From Pseudomonadales bacterium (lineage in GTDB: Bacteria; Pseudomonadota; Gammaproteobacteria; Pseudomonadales; Azotimanducaceae): a stretch of 64,000 bases of DNA. Below, piece by piece: positions 1 through 7,971 of the stretch. Made by a program: the position numbers and the translations under genes. Location: positions 558,001 to 622,000 of the forward strand of contig JANQPF010000005.1 in assembly GCA_028285415.1 (NCBI GenBank). Reading direction: 5' to 3'. Numbering within the stretch: the first letter of the stretch is position 1; each line of letters begins with the position of its first letter. Below the pieces are notes generated by a model that was given only the letters and a program-made list of their open reading frames with translations, ran no database searches and was not told where the DNA came from.

Positions 1-12
1 TTCGACTGACCC

Positions 13-459
13 ATGAAAATCCCGCACTTCCTCTTTCGCATCATCAATCTTGTCATGATCACCACTCTACGCTCGCCGCTGCATGGTTTGTTCAGCGGCA
101 GCATCCTTGCGATGCGCTATACAGGGGTCAAGTCGGGAAGTCGATTGACGGTACCCGCGCGTTTCCACCGCGCCGGCGACAGTCTGCAGGTGGTCACCTC
201 CAAGGACACACGCTGGTGGCCGAACTTCGTCGAGCCGCGCGCGGCTGAAGCTCTGGTTGGCGGCAGCTGGCAGAACGTGCAGATCACCGCAATCCCGGAC
301 AATCCCAATTTAACCGGCCCCGTCATGAGGGCAATGTGGGCAGCGCATCCCAGCGACGCGGCTTACATGGACGTGAAGCTGCGCGACGGCGAACCTGATC
401 CCGATGACTTCGCGCGGGCGCTGGATACGGCTGTACTGGTCAGAATCGAGCCCGTTTGA
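13..459 (+). CDS. Nitroreductase / deazaflavin-dependent oxidoreductase-like protein
   Basis: This 148-residue protein looks like the small split-barrel family related to F420-dependent nitroreductases and quinone reductases. Near residue 37 it has the family-type turn YTGVKSGSRLTVP (usually TGRKSG..R..P). A beta strand with a GD turn and a Trp-Trp-x-Asn stretch (TRWWPNF) follow, where the family binds flavin or deazaflavin. Length is normal for the family (about 140-150 residues). The ATG lies only 12 bases into the window, so the upstream signals cannot be judged. The stop is followed directly by the next gene, suggesting co-transcription. The real cofactor (F420, FMN or none) cannot be told from sequence; many proteobacterial members are uncharacterised. 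Confidence 0.6.
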   Translation: MKIPHFLFRIINLVMITTLRSPLHGLFSGSILAMRYTGVKSGSRLTVPARFHRAGDSLQVVTSKDTRWWPNFVEPRAAEALVGGSWQNVQITAIPDNPNLTGPVMRAMWAAHPSDAAYMDVKLRDGEPDPDDFARALDTAVLVRIEPV

Positions 460-473
460 ATGCAGGTTCGCAA

Positions 474-1442
474 ATGAAAGTCTGGTTGCTGTGGGGTGTG
501 CCCGATCACAGCCGCGGCCGTCTTGTCGTTGCGCTGGTGACGTTTGCGATCTTGTTCTGCGTGTTCTGGTCAGCCGGCGTCTTTGCGGAACATCTGGACC
601 GTGGCGGATGGCCGGCGGCGCTTTTCTTCTGTGTGATCGTTGCTTACATCCTGCCGATATTTCAGTTCATCACCCGCCGCACTGAAGAGGCATTCGACGA
701 ACTCGTGCCCCTGCTTGGATTCGATCACGATCACGCGGCAAGACTCCGCCACCGGATTGCCCACCGCTCCCCGGGTTGGGTGGTCCTGAATCTCGCGATT
801 GGCATCACCGCGTGGCTTGCACAGAGCTTTCTGCTGGCGGGCGGTACGACAAGAATGACGAATTACCTGTTGGCTGATCCGTACAGCTTCGTCATGTCGA
901 CGGCGCCGCTGCTGGTATGGCTGACGGTGTCCTGCGCGGTGCACGCGCTGGTCGACAACGCGCGCCTCTTTCGACAGCTTGCGCACGAGGTTGATGTGGA
1001 CGTGCTCGACAGTGCGAGTCTGAATCCGTTCGGGCGCATGGCCGTCAGCTCTACCCTCGTGCTCGTTGGCGCTCAGGCGTCGTTTGCCATCATGTGGCTG
1101 GGGCCGCAGACGAATCCCTGGACGACGATTCCCGGCGTGATCGCGACAACCATCCCCATGCTGTTTCTGCTGGTTGCGCCGGTGTGGCCGCTGCACCGCG
1201 CGCTGAGTGACGCGAAGCGCCGCTACGTTGAACAGCTGCAGGCAGAGATAAATGCCGTGGGTGACGGCGACTACGAGAGACTTGCGCCGTTGCTTGCGGT
1301 GCGTCGGGAGGTTGCCTCAACGTCTGAATGGCCGGTTGATCTTGGTATCGTCACCCGCCTCGGCCTTTATCTTTTCATTGTACCGCTCACCTGGATTGGA
1401 GCGGCGCTGATCGAGATGCTGGTTGAGGTCTCCGTCGGCTGA
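474..1442 (+). CDS. Multi-pass membrane protein of unknown function
   Basis: The protein has about 322 residues and several hydrophobic segments: near residues 14-34, 40-60, 108-130, 140-165 and 190-245, plus one close to the C-terminus that ends in a hydrophobic-acidic tail. I do not recognise a family. The region between the first and second membrane pairs is charged and contains a His/Asp-rich stretch (GFDHDHAARLRHR). I chose the ATG at 474; a TTG at 456 overlaps the previous stop but has no better ribosome site. It follows the nitroreductase-like gene by 14 bases and ends 21 bases before the convergent ligD. Confidence 0.55.
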   Translation: MKVWLLWGVPDHSRGRLVVALVTFAILFCVFWSAGVFAEHLDRGGWPAALFFCVIVAYILPIFQFITRRTEEAFDELVPLLGFDHDHAARLRHRIAHRSPGWVVLNLAIGITAWLAQSFLLAGGTTRMTNYLLADPYSFVMSTAPLLVWLTVSCAVHALVDNARLFRQLAHEVDVDVLDSASLNPFGRMAVSSTLVLVGAQASFAIMWLGPQTNPWTTIPGVIATTIPMLFLLVAPVWPLHRALSDAKRRYVEQLQAEINAVGDGDYERLAPLLAVRREVASTSEWPVDLGIVTRLGLYLFIVPLTWIGAALIEMLVEVSVG

Positions 1443-1463
1443 GGCGGCGACGAAACCGGTGCG

Positions 1464-3965
1464 CTAGGCCAGCAGTTCAGCCAGCAGCGACAGGCTTCGC
1501 GGCAGTTCGGGATCGTCGCTGAGGATACCCTGCAGCGGATCCTCCCGCAGTCGGCGCATGCGCGCGATGGCGTTGCCGATGTGATAGCGCTCGTTCTTGA
1601 GACCAGCGTTGACCTCCGTCCAACGCAGCGGCATGGATACCGAAGCGGCAGGTTCTGCCCGGACGGAAAACGGCGCGACAATCAGCCGGCCGTGGCCGTT
1701 CTGGCCGAAGTCGACGTACACCTTGTTGCCGCGCGCCCGCAACGAGCGCGCCACGGTGGCAATGTCGGGATGGCGCCGCACCACCAGCTCCGCGATGAGC
1801 TCCGCCAGGGTCCGCGATTGATCGTGGTTCAGCTGCCCGCTCAGCGGCAGCAGCACGTGCAGGCCGCTGGCGCCACTGGTTTTCGGGTAGGCAGGCAGAT
1901 CTATGGCGTCCGCAATCTCGCCGATGGTTTTTGCCAGCGTGATCACGTCACTGAACGGTGCCTGCTTCGGATCGAGATCGAGCACGCACCAGTCCGGGCG
2001 GTCGAGATCGGCCGTGCGGCTGTGCCACATGTGGATCGGAATGGTGCCCATGTTGGCGAGATAGGCCAGGTCCTCCGCCGTGGCAGCAACAAAATAGTGC
2101 ACCTCCTTTTCGGTGGATTCACTCCACAACACTTCCCGGCGAATCCAGTCCGGGACGTACTCAGGGATGTCGCGCTGATAGAACGACTTGCCGTCGATGC
2201 CGTCGGGAAAGCGGGTCAATACGAGAGGCCTATCGTCGAGATACCTCAGCATCCAGGGTGCAATCCGGCGATAGTAGTCGACGAGATCGAGCTTCTTGAA
2301 GCCGGCTTCGGGAAAGAACACTTTTTCCGGATTGGTGGCGGTGACCTTGATCGGCGCTGCAGCCTCCACGCTGTCTGTCGTTGCGCTCTCGAAGTGGCCG
2401 GTGCATTCCTTCGGGGGCTTGTCATCGCGCACGCGCAGGATACTGGGGTGGCGCAGATGACCGTAGGGTGTGTACTCGGTGTAAGCGACCTCCACGACGA
2501 GAGCAGGGCGCAGCCAGTGCGTTTTTTTTGTTTCAGGCGTTGGTTTGATCGGCGACGTTTTGCGCTCGAGCCTGCCGGCGGCCTTCTTGAGCACGCCGCG
2601 AAGTTGAGTCCCCAGACCGGAACCAGCGTGGCCCACGTACGAGAGCGTGCCGTCTCGATATTCACCCAGGGCGAGTGAACCGATGTCCTCATCGTTGCTA
2701 CGGCTGGCTGACCAGCCGACGACCACAAAATCGCCGCTGCGCTGATTGCGTACCTTGATCCAGTCGCTGGTGCGGCCACTCCGGTAGGGTGCAGCAGCGC
2801 GCTTGCCGACGACCCCCTCGATGCCCATTTCGCTGGCGGCGGAGAACGTCTGCAGACCGCGGTTTTCGACGTGTTCGGAGTACACCAGCGCCGATTGTTG
2901 AGGTAGCAGCTGGCGCAGCACCTTCTTGCGATCGAGGAGGCTGCATGCCCTGAGATCAAAACCGGCAAGGTACAGGAGGTCGAAACAGTAGTACGTTGCG
3001 CCTTGCAGGATGGCGTTGGTGGCAATCTTGTGGTGCCCTGACGTTCGCGCTCGATCCTGCATGAGCGCAAAGCTCGGCCGTCCGGCCGGATCATGCACGA
3101 CCAGCTCACCGTCGATGATGCAGCTTTCTACCGGCAGGTGGCTCAGCACCTGCGCAATCTCAGGAAAACGCTCGGTGATGTCGTGACCGTTGCGGGTTTG
3201 TAGCGCAACGTCATACTCGTGCTTCTTACTGATGATGCGGTAACCGTCGTACTTCAATTCCCACAACCAGCCTTTGCGGTCAGAAGCGTCCCCTGCGCTG
3301 GCCAGCATCGGACGGGTGTCGATTCGTTCGATAGCTTGTTCTTCGGCCCCTCTGGCCTGGCGGGCTGACCGTCTGATGGCGGCAGTTTTCGCAGACGGCT
3401 TCTCCAGCTGCGCCACGGTCAGGCCCGAAAGTACTGATGTGTCCTGGAAGCTTGCCCCACCCTCGTGAACGTAGGCGTCCTGCTCCTTGATCAATAACCA
3501 CTCTCTGCCGGAGCTGTCTCTGGACTTCATGCGCACGAGGGTCCAGCGGCCGCGCAGCTTGCTGCCGTGGAGCTCGAAGAGGAGCTTGCCTTTCTCGTAC
3601 CCGGTCTTGAAATCTTTGAGCGGCGTGTAGCGGCCGCGGTCCCAGACGATCACGTATCCGGCGCCGTAGTTGCCGGGGGGGATGTGGCCTTCGAAGTCGG
3701 CATAGTCGAGCGGATGATCTTCCGTTTCCATCGCAAAACGCTTGTCAGCGGGATCGTCCGATGGCCCCTTGGGCACCGCCCAGCTTTTCAGCACGCCGTC
3801 GACTTCGAGGCGTAGATCAAAGTGCAGGTGGCGGGCGTGGTGCTGCTGGACTACAAACAGCCGCCCCGTCGCGGGAATATGGATGCGGCCGAACGGCTCC
3901 GGCGTCTGTGCCGGATCGCGTTTGGCCCGGTAGGTGGCGAGTTGCGGTTGCTTCTGGCGCGGCAT
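1464..3965 (-). CDS. ligD: Multifunctional ATP-dependent DNA ligase D (NHEJ)
   Basis: This 833-residue enzyme repairs double-strand breaks with Ku. Domain order is phosphoesterase, ligase, polymerase, as in Pseudomonas LigD. The 3'-phosphoesterase domain (about residues 25-170) shows the metal-binding HHARHLHFDLRLE block at about 42-54 and GNYGAG near 99. The ligase domain (about 215-520) carries the adenylated lysine in ELKYDGYR (about K238) and the motif DGELVVHD. The primase-like polymerase domain (about 540-830) has DRPLVLTRFPDGIDG and the acidic metal pair in VLDLDP. It is transcribed divergently from ku, with about 160 bases between them. Start is an ATG. All catalytic blocks look intact. 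Confidence 0.95.
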   Translation of the reverse strand: MPRQKQPQLATYRAKRDPAQTPEPFGRIHIPATGRLFVVQQHHARHLHFDLRLEVDGVLKSWAVPKGPSDDPADKRFAMETEDHPLDYADFEGHIPPGNYGAGYVIVWDRGRYTPLKDFKTGYEKGKLLFELHGSKLRGRWTLVRMKSRDSSGREWLLIKEQDAYVHEGGASFQDTSVLSGLTVAQLEKPSAKTAAIRRSARQARGAEEQAIERIDTRPMLASAGDASDRKGWLWELKYDGYRIISKKHEYDVALQTRNGHDITERFPEIAQVLSHLPVESCIIDGELVVHDPAGRPSFALMQDRARTSGHHKIATNAILQGATYYCFDLLYLAGFDLRACSLLDRKKVLRQLLPQQSALVYSEHVENRGLQTFSAASEMGIEGVVGKRAAAPYRSGRTSDWIKVRNQRSGDFVVVGWSASRSNDEDIGSLALGEYRDGTLSYVGHAGSGLGTQLRGVLKKAAGRLERKTSPIKPTPETKKTHWLRPALVVEVAYTEYTPYGHLRHPSILRVRDDKPPKECTGHFESATTDSVEAAAPIKVTATNPEKVFFPEAGFKKLDLVDYYRRIAPWMLRYLDDRPLVLTRFPDGIDGKSFYQRDIPEYVPDWIRREVLWSESTEKEVHYFVAATAEDLAYLANMGTIPIHMWHSRTADLDRPDWCVLDLDPKQAPFSDVITLAKTIGEIADAIDLPAYPKTSGASGLHVLLPLSGQLNHDQSRTLAELIAELVVRRHPDIATVARSLRARGNKVYVDFGQNGHGRLIVAPFSVRAEPAASVSMPLRWTEVNAGLKNERYHIGNAIARMRRLREDPLQGILSDDPELPRSLSLLAELLA

Positions 3966-4069
3966 GGGGCAGGTATCGTCAAGGTGCCGGTGTTTGTCAA
4001 CCGAATCTGACCCTCAGCGACGCTGGTCTTTGAGGTGCAACCGTTTGTCAGGAGGTCCAAAACGGCGTC

Positions 4070-4098
4070 TTGAGCACCCCAGAACGCTGCGCTATAGT
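4070..4098 (+). promoter_or_regulatory. Sigma-70-type promoter of ku
   Basis: TTGAGC at 4070-4075 is a 4-of-6 match to the -35 box. It is followed after exactly 17 bases by TATAGT at 4093-4098, a 5-of-6 match to the -10 box. Transcription would start near 4105, giving a leader of about 20 bases that contains the AAAGGAG ribosome site at 4113-4119 before the ATG at 4127. This predicts vegetative expression of ku. No comparable promoter was obvious for the divergent ligD. Confidence 0.65.
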
Positions 4099-4126
4099 CC
4101 TTCGCCCCTGCCAAAGGAGTGATGAC

Positions 4127-5011
4127 ATGGCGGCACGAGCCATTGGATCCGGCACGATATCGTTTGGTCTCGTGGCCATACCGGTCAAGCTCTTCTCGAC
4201 CGCGGATTCCACAAAAGCCATACGATTCAACTACTTAACCGAAGACGGCAATCGGGTTAAGCAGCAGTACGTCGATGCCACGAGCGGCGATCTCGTCGAG
4301 CGAGCGGATCTCAAACAGGGCTACGAATTCGCCAAAGGGCAGTTTGTCATGTTCGAGCCGGAAGAGATCAAGGCCATGAACGTGGAATCGACGAACGCCA
4401 TCGACATTGCCGAATTCGTGCCGCTTGCGGAAATCGAGCGAATCTATATCGACAAGGTCTATTACCTGGGTCCGGACAAAGGTGCCGCGCGGAGCTACCA
4501 CCTCCTGAAAGGTGCCCTGCAGGCCACCGAGCGCGCGGCGCTTGCAAGTTACGCCGCGCGCGGCAAGAGTCACCTGGTGTTGATCCGTCCCATGGGCGAG
4601 GGTCTCGTGATGGAGCAGCTGAAGCACGAGGACGAGCTGCGCTCGTTCGATGACGTGCCCCTCGACACCTGCGATGTGGAGGACGCGGAGCTGGACCTTG
4701 CAGTCAAAATCATCGAGCAGCGTGTCAACGAGAGTTTCGAGCCCGACAAGTACGAAGACGTTGTGCGTTCCCGGGTGATGGAGCTGATTCAGCAGAAGAT
4801 CGACGGCCAGGAGATTGCCGTGCCCGAGACCGAGCAGGCGGAAGCCAAGATTGTCGATCTCATGGAAGCGCTGAAAGCGTCGGTCGACGGCAAAGGCAAA
4901 GGTAAAAAAGCGGCCGCGGGCGGCGCAAAACGCAAAACCCCGGCACGTGCATCTAGAAAGGCAGGCGCAACCAAGGCAAAATCCTCCCCCAAGAGTAAGG
5001 CGAGGGGTTAA
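4127..5011 (+). CDS. ku: Ku protein, DNA end-binding NHEJ factor
   Basis: The 294-residue protein is a bacterial Ku homodimer subunit that rings DNA ends and recruits LigD. The N-terminus is diagnostic (ISFGLVAIPVKLFS), as is the internal YYLGPDKGAARSYHLL block around residue 110. The core ends near residue 250. The last 40 or so residues form a Lys/Ala/Ser/Arg-rich tail (repeats like KGKGKK and KTPARASRK), as in Ku proteins with a basic DNA-binding extension. I chose the ATG at 4127 because AAAGGAG lies 7 bases upstream; a longer frame from 4070 would begin inside the promoter. The next gene starts 11 bases after the stop. Confidence 0.95.
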   Translation: MAARAIGSGTISFGLVAIPVKLFSTADSTKAIRFNYLTEDGNRVKQQYVDATSGDLVERADLKQGYEFAKGQFVMFEPEEIKAMNVESTNAIDIAEFVPLAEIERIYIDKVYYLGPDKGAARSYHLLKGALQATERAALASYAARGKSHLVLIRPMGEGLVMEQLKHEDELRSFDDVPLDTCDVEDAELDLAVKIIEQRVNESFEPDKYEDVVRSRVMELIQQKIDGQEIAVPETEQAEAKIVDLMEALKASVDGKGKGKKAAAGGAKRKTPARASRKAGATKAKSSPKSKARG

Positions 5012-5022
5012 CGTCTCAGTTA

Positions 5023-5847
5023 ATGAGTGGGTACAGTACGAAACAGGCTGCTGAACTCATAGGCCTAAACGCCGATCAGGTGCGCCACTACGTGCGGCGC
5101 AAGCTCGTCCAGCCGGGCCGCGGAGAACGCGGCGAATACAGATTCTCCTTCCAGGACGTGGTGCTTCTGAAGACCGCCAAAGGTCTGCTGGACGCATCGG
5201 TGTCCACGCGCAAAGCGTATCGCGCTCTGACCAAGCTCAAAAAGGAGATGGCGGAAGTCGAAAGCTTGAGTTCCGTACGCATCTATGCGGACGGATCCAG
5301 CGTGGTCGTGCGTGACGACACGCATGTCTGGGAAGTGGAAACCGGCCAGGCCAAGCTCGATTTCGGCAGCGCGGAGCTTGCGGACAACGTCGCACAGATT
5401 GCCGACAAGCATGTGCGCGCCGCGGAGACCGCGGAAGACCTCGACACGGACGAGTGGTACAACCTGGGGTTAGACCTCGAAGAGCTCGAACCGGAAAAGG
5501 CGCCGGACGCCTACAAGCAGGCGATACGTCTGGATCCGAAAAACGCCGACGCCCATGTCAATCTGGGCCGGTTGTATCAGCTGAAGGGTGATCTGAAGCA
5601 CGCGAAGCGGCACTACGAGCTCGCGCTGACCGCGCGGCCTGGACATCAGCTCGCCTATTACAATCTCGGTACCGTCTTTGATGAGCTGGATGAAACCGGC
5701 AAAGCTGCGGACTTTTACGAGCGGGCTCCGGGCATTCCGGATGCACACTACAACCTCGCGCGTATCTGTGAACTGAACGGCGACGAGGTCAGCGCGCTGC
5801 GCCATATGCGTCAGTATCGAGATCTCCTGGATCAGGAAGCCGAGTAA
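5023..5847 (+). CDS. MerR-type HTH / TPR fusion protein
   Basis: The 274-residue protein has two parts. Residues 1-75 look like a MerR-type winged helix (YSTKQAAELIGLNADQVRHY, then a GEYRFSFQDVVLL wing). Residues about 140-270 form tetratricopeptide repeats (WYNLGLDLEEL, DAHVNLGRLYQLKGD, AYYNLGTVFDELDETG, AHYNLARICELNGD). The middle (75-135) contains a small beta segment. It begins 11 bases after ku, so it probably shares the ku transcript. There is no typical inducer-binding domain; the TPR part suggests protein-protein control. A role in regulating or assisting NHEJ is inference from position only. Confidence 0.75.
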   Translation: MSGYSTKQAAELIGLNADQVRHYVRRKLVQPGRGERGEYRFSFQDVVLLKTAKGLLDASVSTRKAYRALTKLKKEMAEVESLSSVRIYADGSSVVVRDDTHVWEVETGQAKLDFGSAELADNVAQIADKHVRAAETAEDLDTDEWYNLGLDLEELEPEKAPDAYKQAIRLDPKNADAHVNLGRLYQLKGDLKHAKRHYELALTARPGHQLAYYNLGTVFDELDETGKAADFYERAPGIPDAHYNLARICELNGDEVSALRHMRQYRDLLDQEAE

Positions 5848-5870
5848 CGTCTTGCGGGTGGCGCCCGCAC

Positions 5871-6728
5871 TCAGCCTTTGTATTGGTATGCAAGCTCGAG
5901 CAGGCGCTCACTGCTCATGTCACCGCGGCTGCAGTCGTAGACGTGGTCCATCTTGAACGCGTAATACTCGTTGACGTCGCCTTGACGCATGGCGATGGTG
6001 AGATAGTTCTCCGCGCCCAGCGTTTTCAACGTGGCGCCATAGTCGCAGGCGCTGCGGGCGACGAGTTCATCCCAGTGTGACGCCCCCGGCGGCGCGGGTG
6101 GTGCCGGGGGACTCGCGCTCTCACGATAGTCTTTGATGTCGTCGTACTGCTGGTCGATGTCTGCAGACAGCATGTCGTACTGTTTGTCCACAGCTGCAAG
6201 CTCGCGCTCGAGATCTTCTATCCGGTCCTCTGCAGCCCGGCGCTGGCCGTTGTCATCGATGCGCACGAGTCCACGGCGCTGTCGTCTGAGCTCGCTGCGG
6301 ATCTGCCGCTGCTCGAGCCGCAGCGCCCGCTGTTCCGCGCGTAGCGCTCTCAATTCCGTCAAGGCCTCAGGTTCGTATGGCGTCACGTCGATCTGCAGAT
6401 CAGCCAGGATGTTCTCGACCATGGAAGGAATCTGTTCCAGATCGATGTTGTTGCCGTTGATCTGAATCGTCGCGTCGTTGTTGTCGATCTGCAGCCAAGG
6501 TGCGTTCATCTTGACGGACACCAGCACGCCCTGGCGAGGCAGGTATTCCGCGCTTACCGAGGTGACGCGCACGTCTTTCAGCTCACCGCGCATGGCCGAA
6601 CGCATCACGTCCGCGACGATTCGGACTTCACGCTGGATGGCGTCCAGGTTCTCGGGTTCGCGCGCGAGGCTGGCCGTCGGCAGCAGCAGAGTAAGCGCCG
6701 GAATCAGGACAAGGCTTCGCAATCTCAT
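5871..6728 (-). CDS. Exported coiled-coil protein in an ECF sigma factor operon
   Basis: The 285-residue protein has a clear signal peptide (hydrophobic core about residues 5-18, cleavage after TASLA). The mature part begins with a mixed segment, then a long heptad-rich helix (about residues 120-205, rich in Leu-Arg-Glu, e.g. LRAEQRALRLEQRQIR) that should form a coiled coil. A Pro/Ala-rich linker (PPAPPAPPG) and a C-terminal globular segment with two cysteines follow. Its ATG overlaps the anti-sigma stop by four bases (ATGA), so it is translationally coupled to the sigma/anti-sigma pair. I do not recognise the family. A periplasmic sensor or effector of the regulon is inferred. Confidence 0.6.
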   Translation of the reverse strand: MRLRSLVLIPALTLLLPTASLAREPENLDAIQREVRIVADVMRSAMRGELKDVRVTSVSAEYLPRQGVLVSVKMNAPWLQIDNNDATIQINGNNIDLEQIPSMVENILADLQIDVTPYEPEALTELRALRAEQRALRLEQRQIRSELRRQRRGLVRIDDNGQRRAAEDRIEDLERELAAVDKQYDMLSADIDQQYDDIKDYRESASPPAPPAPPGASHWDELVARSACDYGATLKTLGAENYLTIAMRQGDVNEYYAFKMDHVYDCSRGDMSSERLLELAYQYKG

Positions 6729-7351
6729 GGAGAACCCTCAGGATTGGCTTGGGTTGTTGTACCGTCCGACGCCATCAGCTCTTCGACCTGGCGATACAGG
6801 TCGTCGAGCTCCTGCTGCCCCTGAATCTGGTGGGAAATGATGTAGCGCATCGACTCTTCGGTTTCGATCGAGCGGCGGTCCATTTCCGCTTTGAGGATCT
6901 TCAGGAGCGCCTGCAGCTCCTCCTGACGTTGTTCGCGGCTGCCTTCCATGACGCTTTCGACCATGGCGGCCTGAGTGGCCTGCGGCAGCGGCGGCAGATT
7001 CGAGTAATCGGTGGCGGCGGGCTGTCCCTGGGGCAGGGTACCGTTGGCGTCCGCGGGGGGCTGAACGTAGAGAATGGCGACCATTGCCAGCGCAGCGGCG
7101 CTTGCGAACGTCGGGAACCACTGGCGGAAGCTGTCCAGATAGTCGCGTCCGGGCATTTTGACGGGTTGCCACGCGGGTGGCGTTTCGTCGTGCCAGCTGG
7201 CTGACATCGTGCGCCATTCGGTAATGGCGGCAAAGTCCGCCTGGCAGCGCTCACAGTCAGTCATGTGCTCTTCGATCTCGAGCAGCCGGCCCGGCGGCAG
7301 CTCGCGCTCCGCGTATTCGACCAGCAACGGATTGGCTTCCTCACAACGCAT
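6725..7351 (-). CDS. Anti-sigma factor with zinc-finger (ZAS/zf-HC2) domain
   Basis: The 208-residue membrane protein has an N-terminal HxxxCxxC zinc motif (HMTDCERC at about residues 29-36), the hallmark of ZAS anti-sigma factors, and an upstream Cys at position 3. A single transmembrane helix lies at about residues 93-112 (ASAAALAMVAILYV). It is followed by a periplasmic segment with a predicted helical, Glu/Gln-rich C-terminus. The start overlaps the end of the sigma gene by 11 bases and the stop overlaps the next gene's ATG. This tight coupling supports a cognate pair in which the cytoplasmic N-terminus holds the sigma factor. Confidence 0.85.
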   Translation of the reverse strand: MRCEEANPLLVEYAERELPPGRLLEIEEHMTDCERCQADFAAITEWRTMSASWHDETPPAWQPVKMPGRDYLDSFRQWFPTFASAAALAMVAILYVQPPADANGTLPQGQPAATDYSNLPPLPQATQAAMVESVMEGSREQRQEELQALLKILKAEMDRRSIETEESMRYIISHQIQGQQELDDLYRQVEELMASDGTTTQANPEGSP

Positions 7352-7889
7352 CGCGAAGCTCCTCGTTTGTCTTCAGTTTGCGCAGCGCGCTGTACAGCCT
7401 GGTTTTGGCTGTATTGGGTGAGATGCCCAGCTGCCCTGCGATGTCCTCGAAGGTGAAGTGCTGAAAAAATTTGAGCTCGACGACCTGACGCTGCTCCGCC
7501 GGCAGCGCGCCGAGCGCGGCGGCTATCTGCTGGTTGGCGTGGGTGGTGAACGTCTGTTCTTCCGGCCCCGGTTCGCCGTTGATGAAGCCCCGCTCGTCGT
7601 CGAACTCATCGTGTACGCGGCGCCGGCGCAGATAGTCGGTGCAGCGGAAATTGGCAATCCGGAACAACCACGCGGGGAACGGCGCGTCTCCGCGGAAGCT
7701 TGCCAGATTGCGGTGCACACCCATGAAGACTTCCTGCATTAAATCGAAGGCGTCGTCCGGGTGTCCGACCATGCGTAGCGCGTAGTTATACACTCTCTTT
7801 TCGTACCTCTTGACCAGTTTCATCCAGGCACCGTTGGATCCCGCGAGTGCTCGCGACACCAGGGTCTCATCGCTCACCGTGCCTAGCAT
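7341..7889 (-). CDS. ECF-type RNA polymerase sigma-70 factor
   Basis: The 182-residue protein has only regions 2 and 4, as expected for an extracytoplasmic-function sigma factor. Region 2 (about residues 25-95) shows HPDDAFDLMQEVFMGVHRNL, then FPAWLFRIANFRCTDYLRRRR. Region 4 (about 120-175) shows LPAEQRQVVELKFFQHFTFE followed by the helix-turn-helix LGISPNTAKTRLYSALRKLK. It heads a three-gene operon with its anti-sigma factor and an exported coiled-coil protein. An ECF autoregulated promoter could sit at 7890-7960, but I could not fix -35 and -10 elements. The start ATG lies directly after a TAG and has a weak ribosome site. Confidence 0.9.
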   Translation of the reverse strand: MLGTVSDETLVSRALAGSNGAWMKLVKRYEKRVYNYALRMVGHPDDAFDLMQEVFMGVHRNLASFRGDAPFPAWLFRIANFRCTDYLRRRRVHDEFDDERGFINGEPGPEEQTFTTHANQQIAAALGALPAEQRQVVELKFFQHFTFEDIAGQLGISPNTAKTRLYSALRKLKTNEELRDAL

Positions 7890-7971
7890 CTAGTTATTCT
7901 TGTGCTTTGGTTGGAGGTTTAAGTCGCCGCAAAGTTACAAATAGTTTGCGTACCGTGTGGGGATTTTACAG

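Noticed and set aside
5848-5870. GCGGG/CCCGC stem between the MerR-TPR gene and its convergent neighbour as a terminator
   Set aside because: Stem is short and no T-run follows on either strand.
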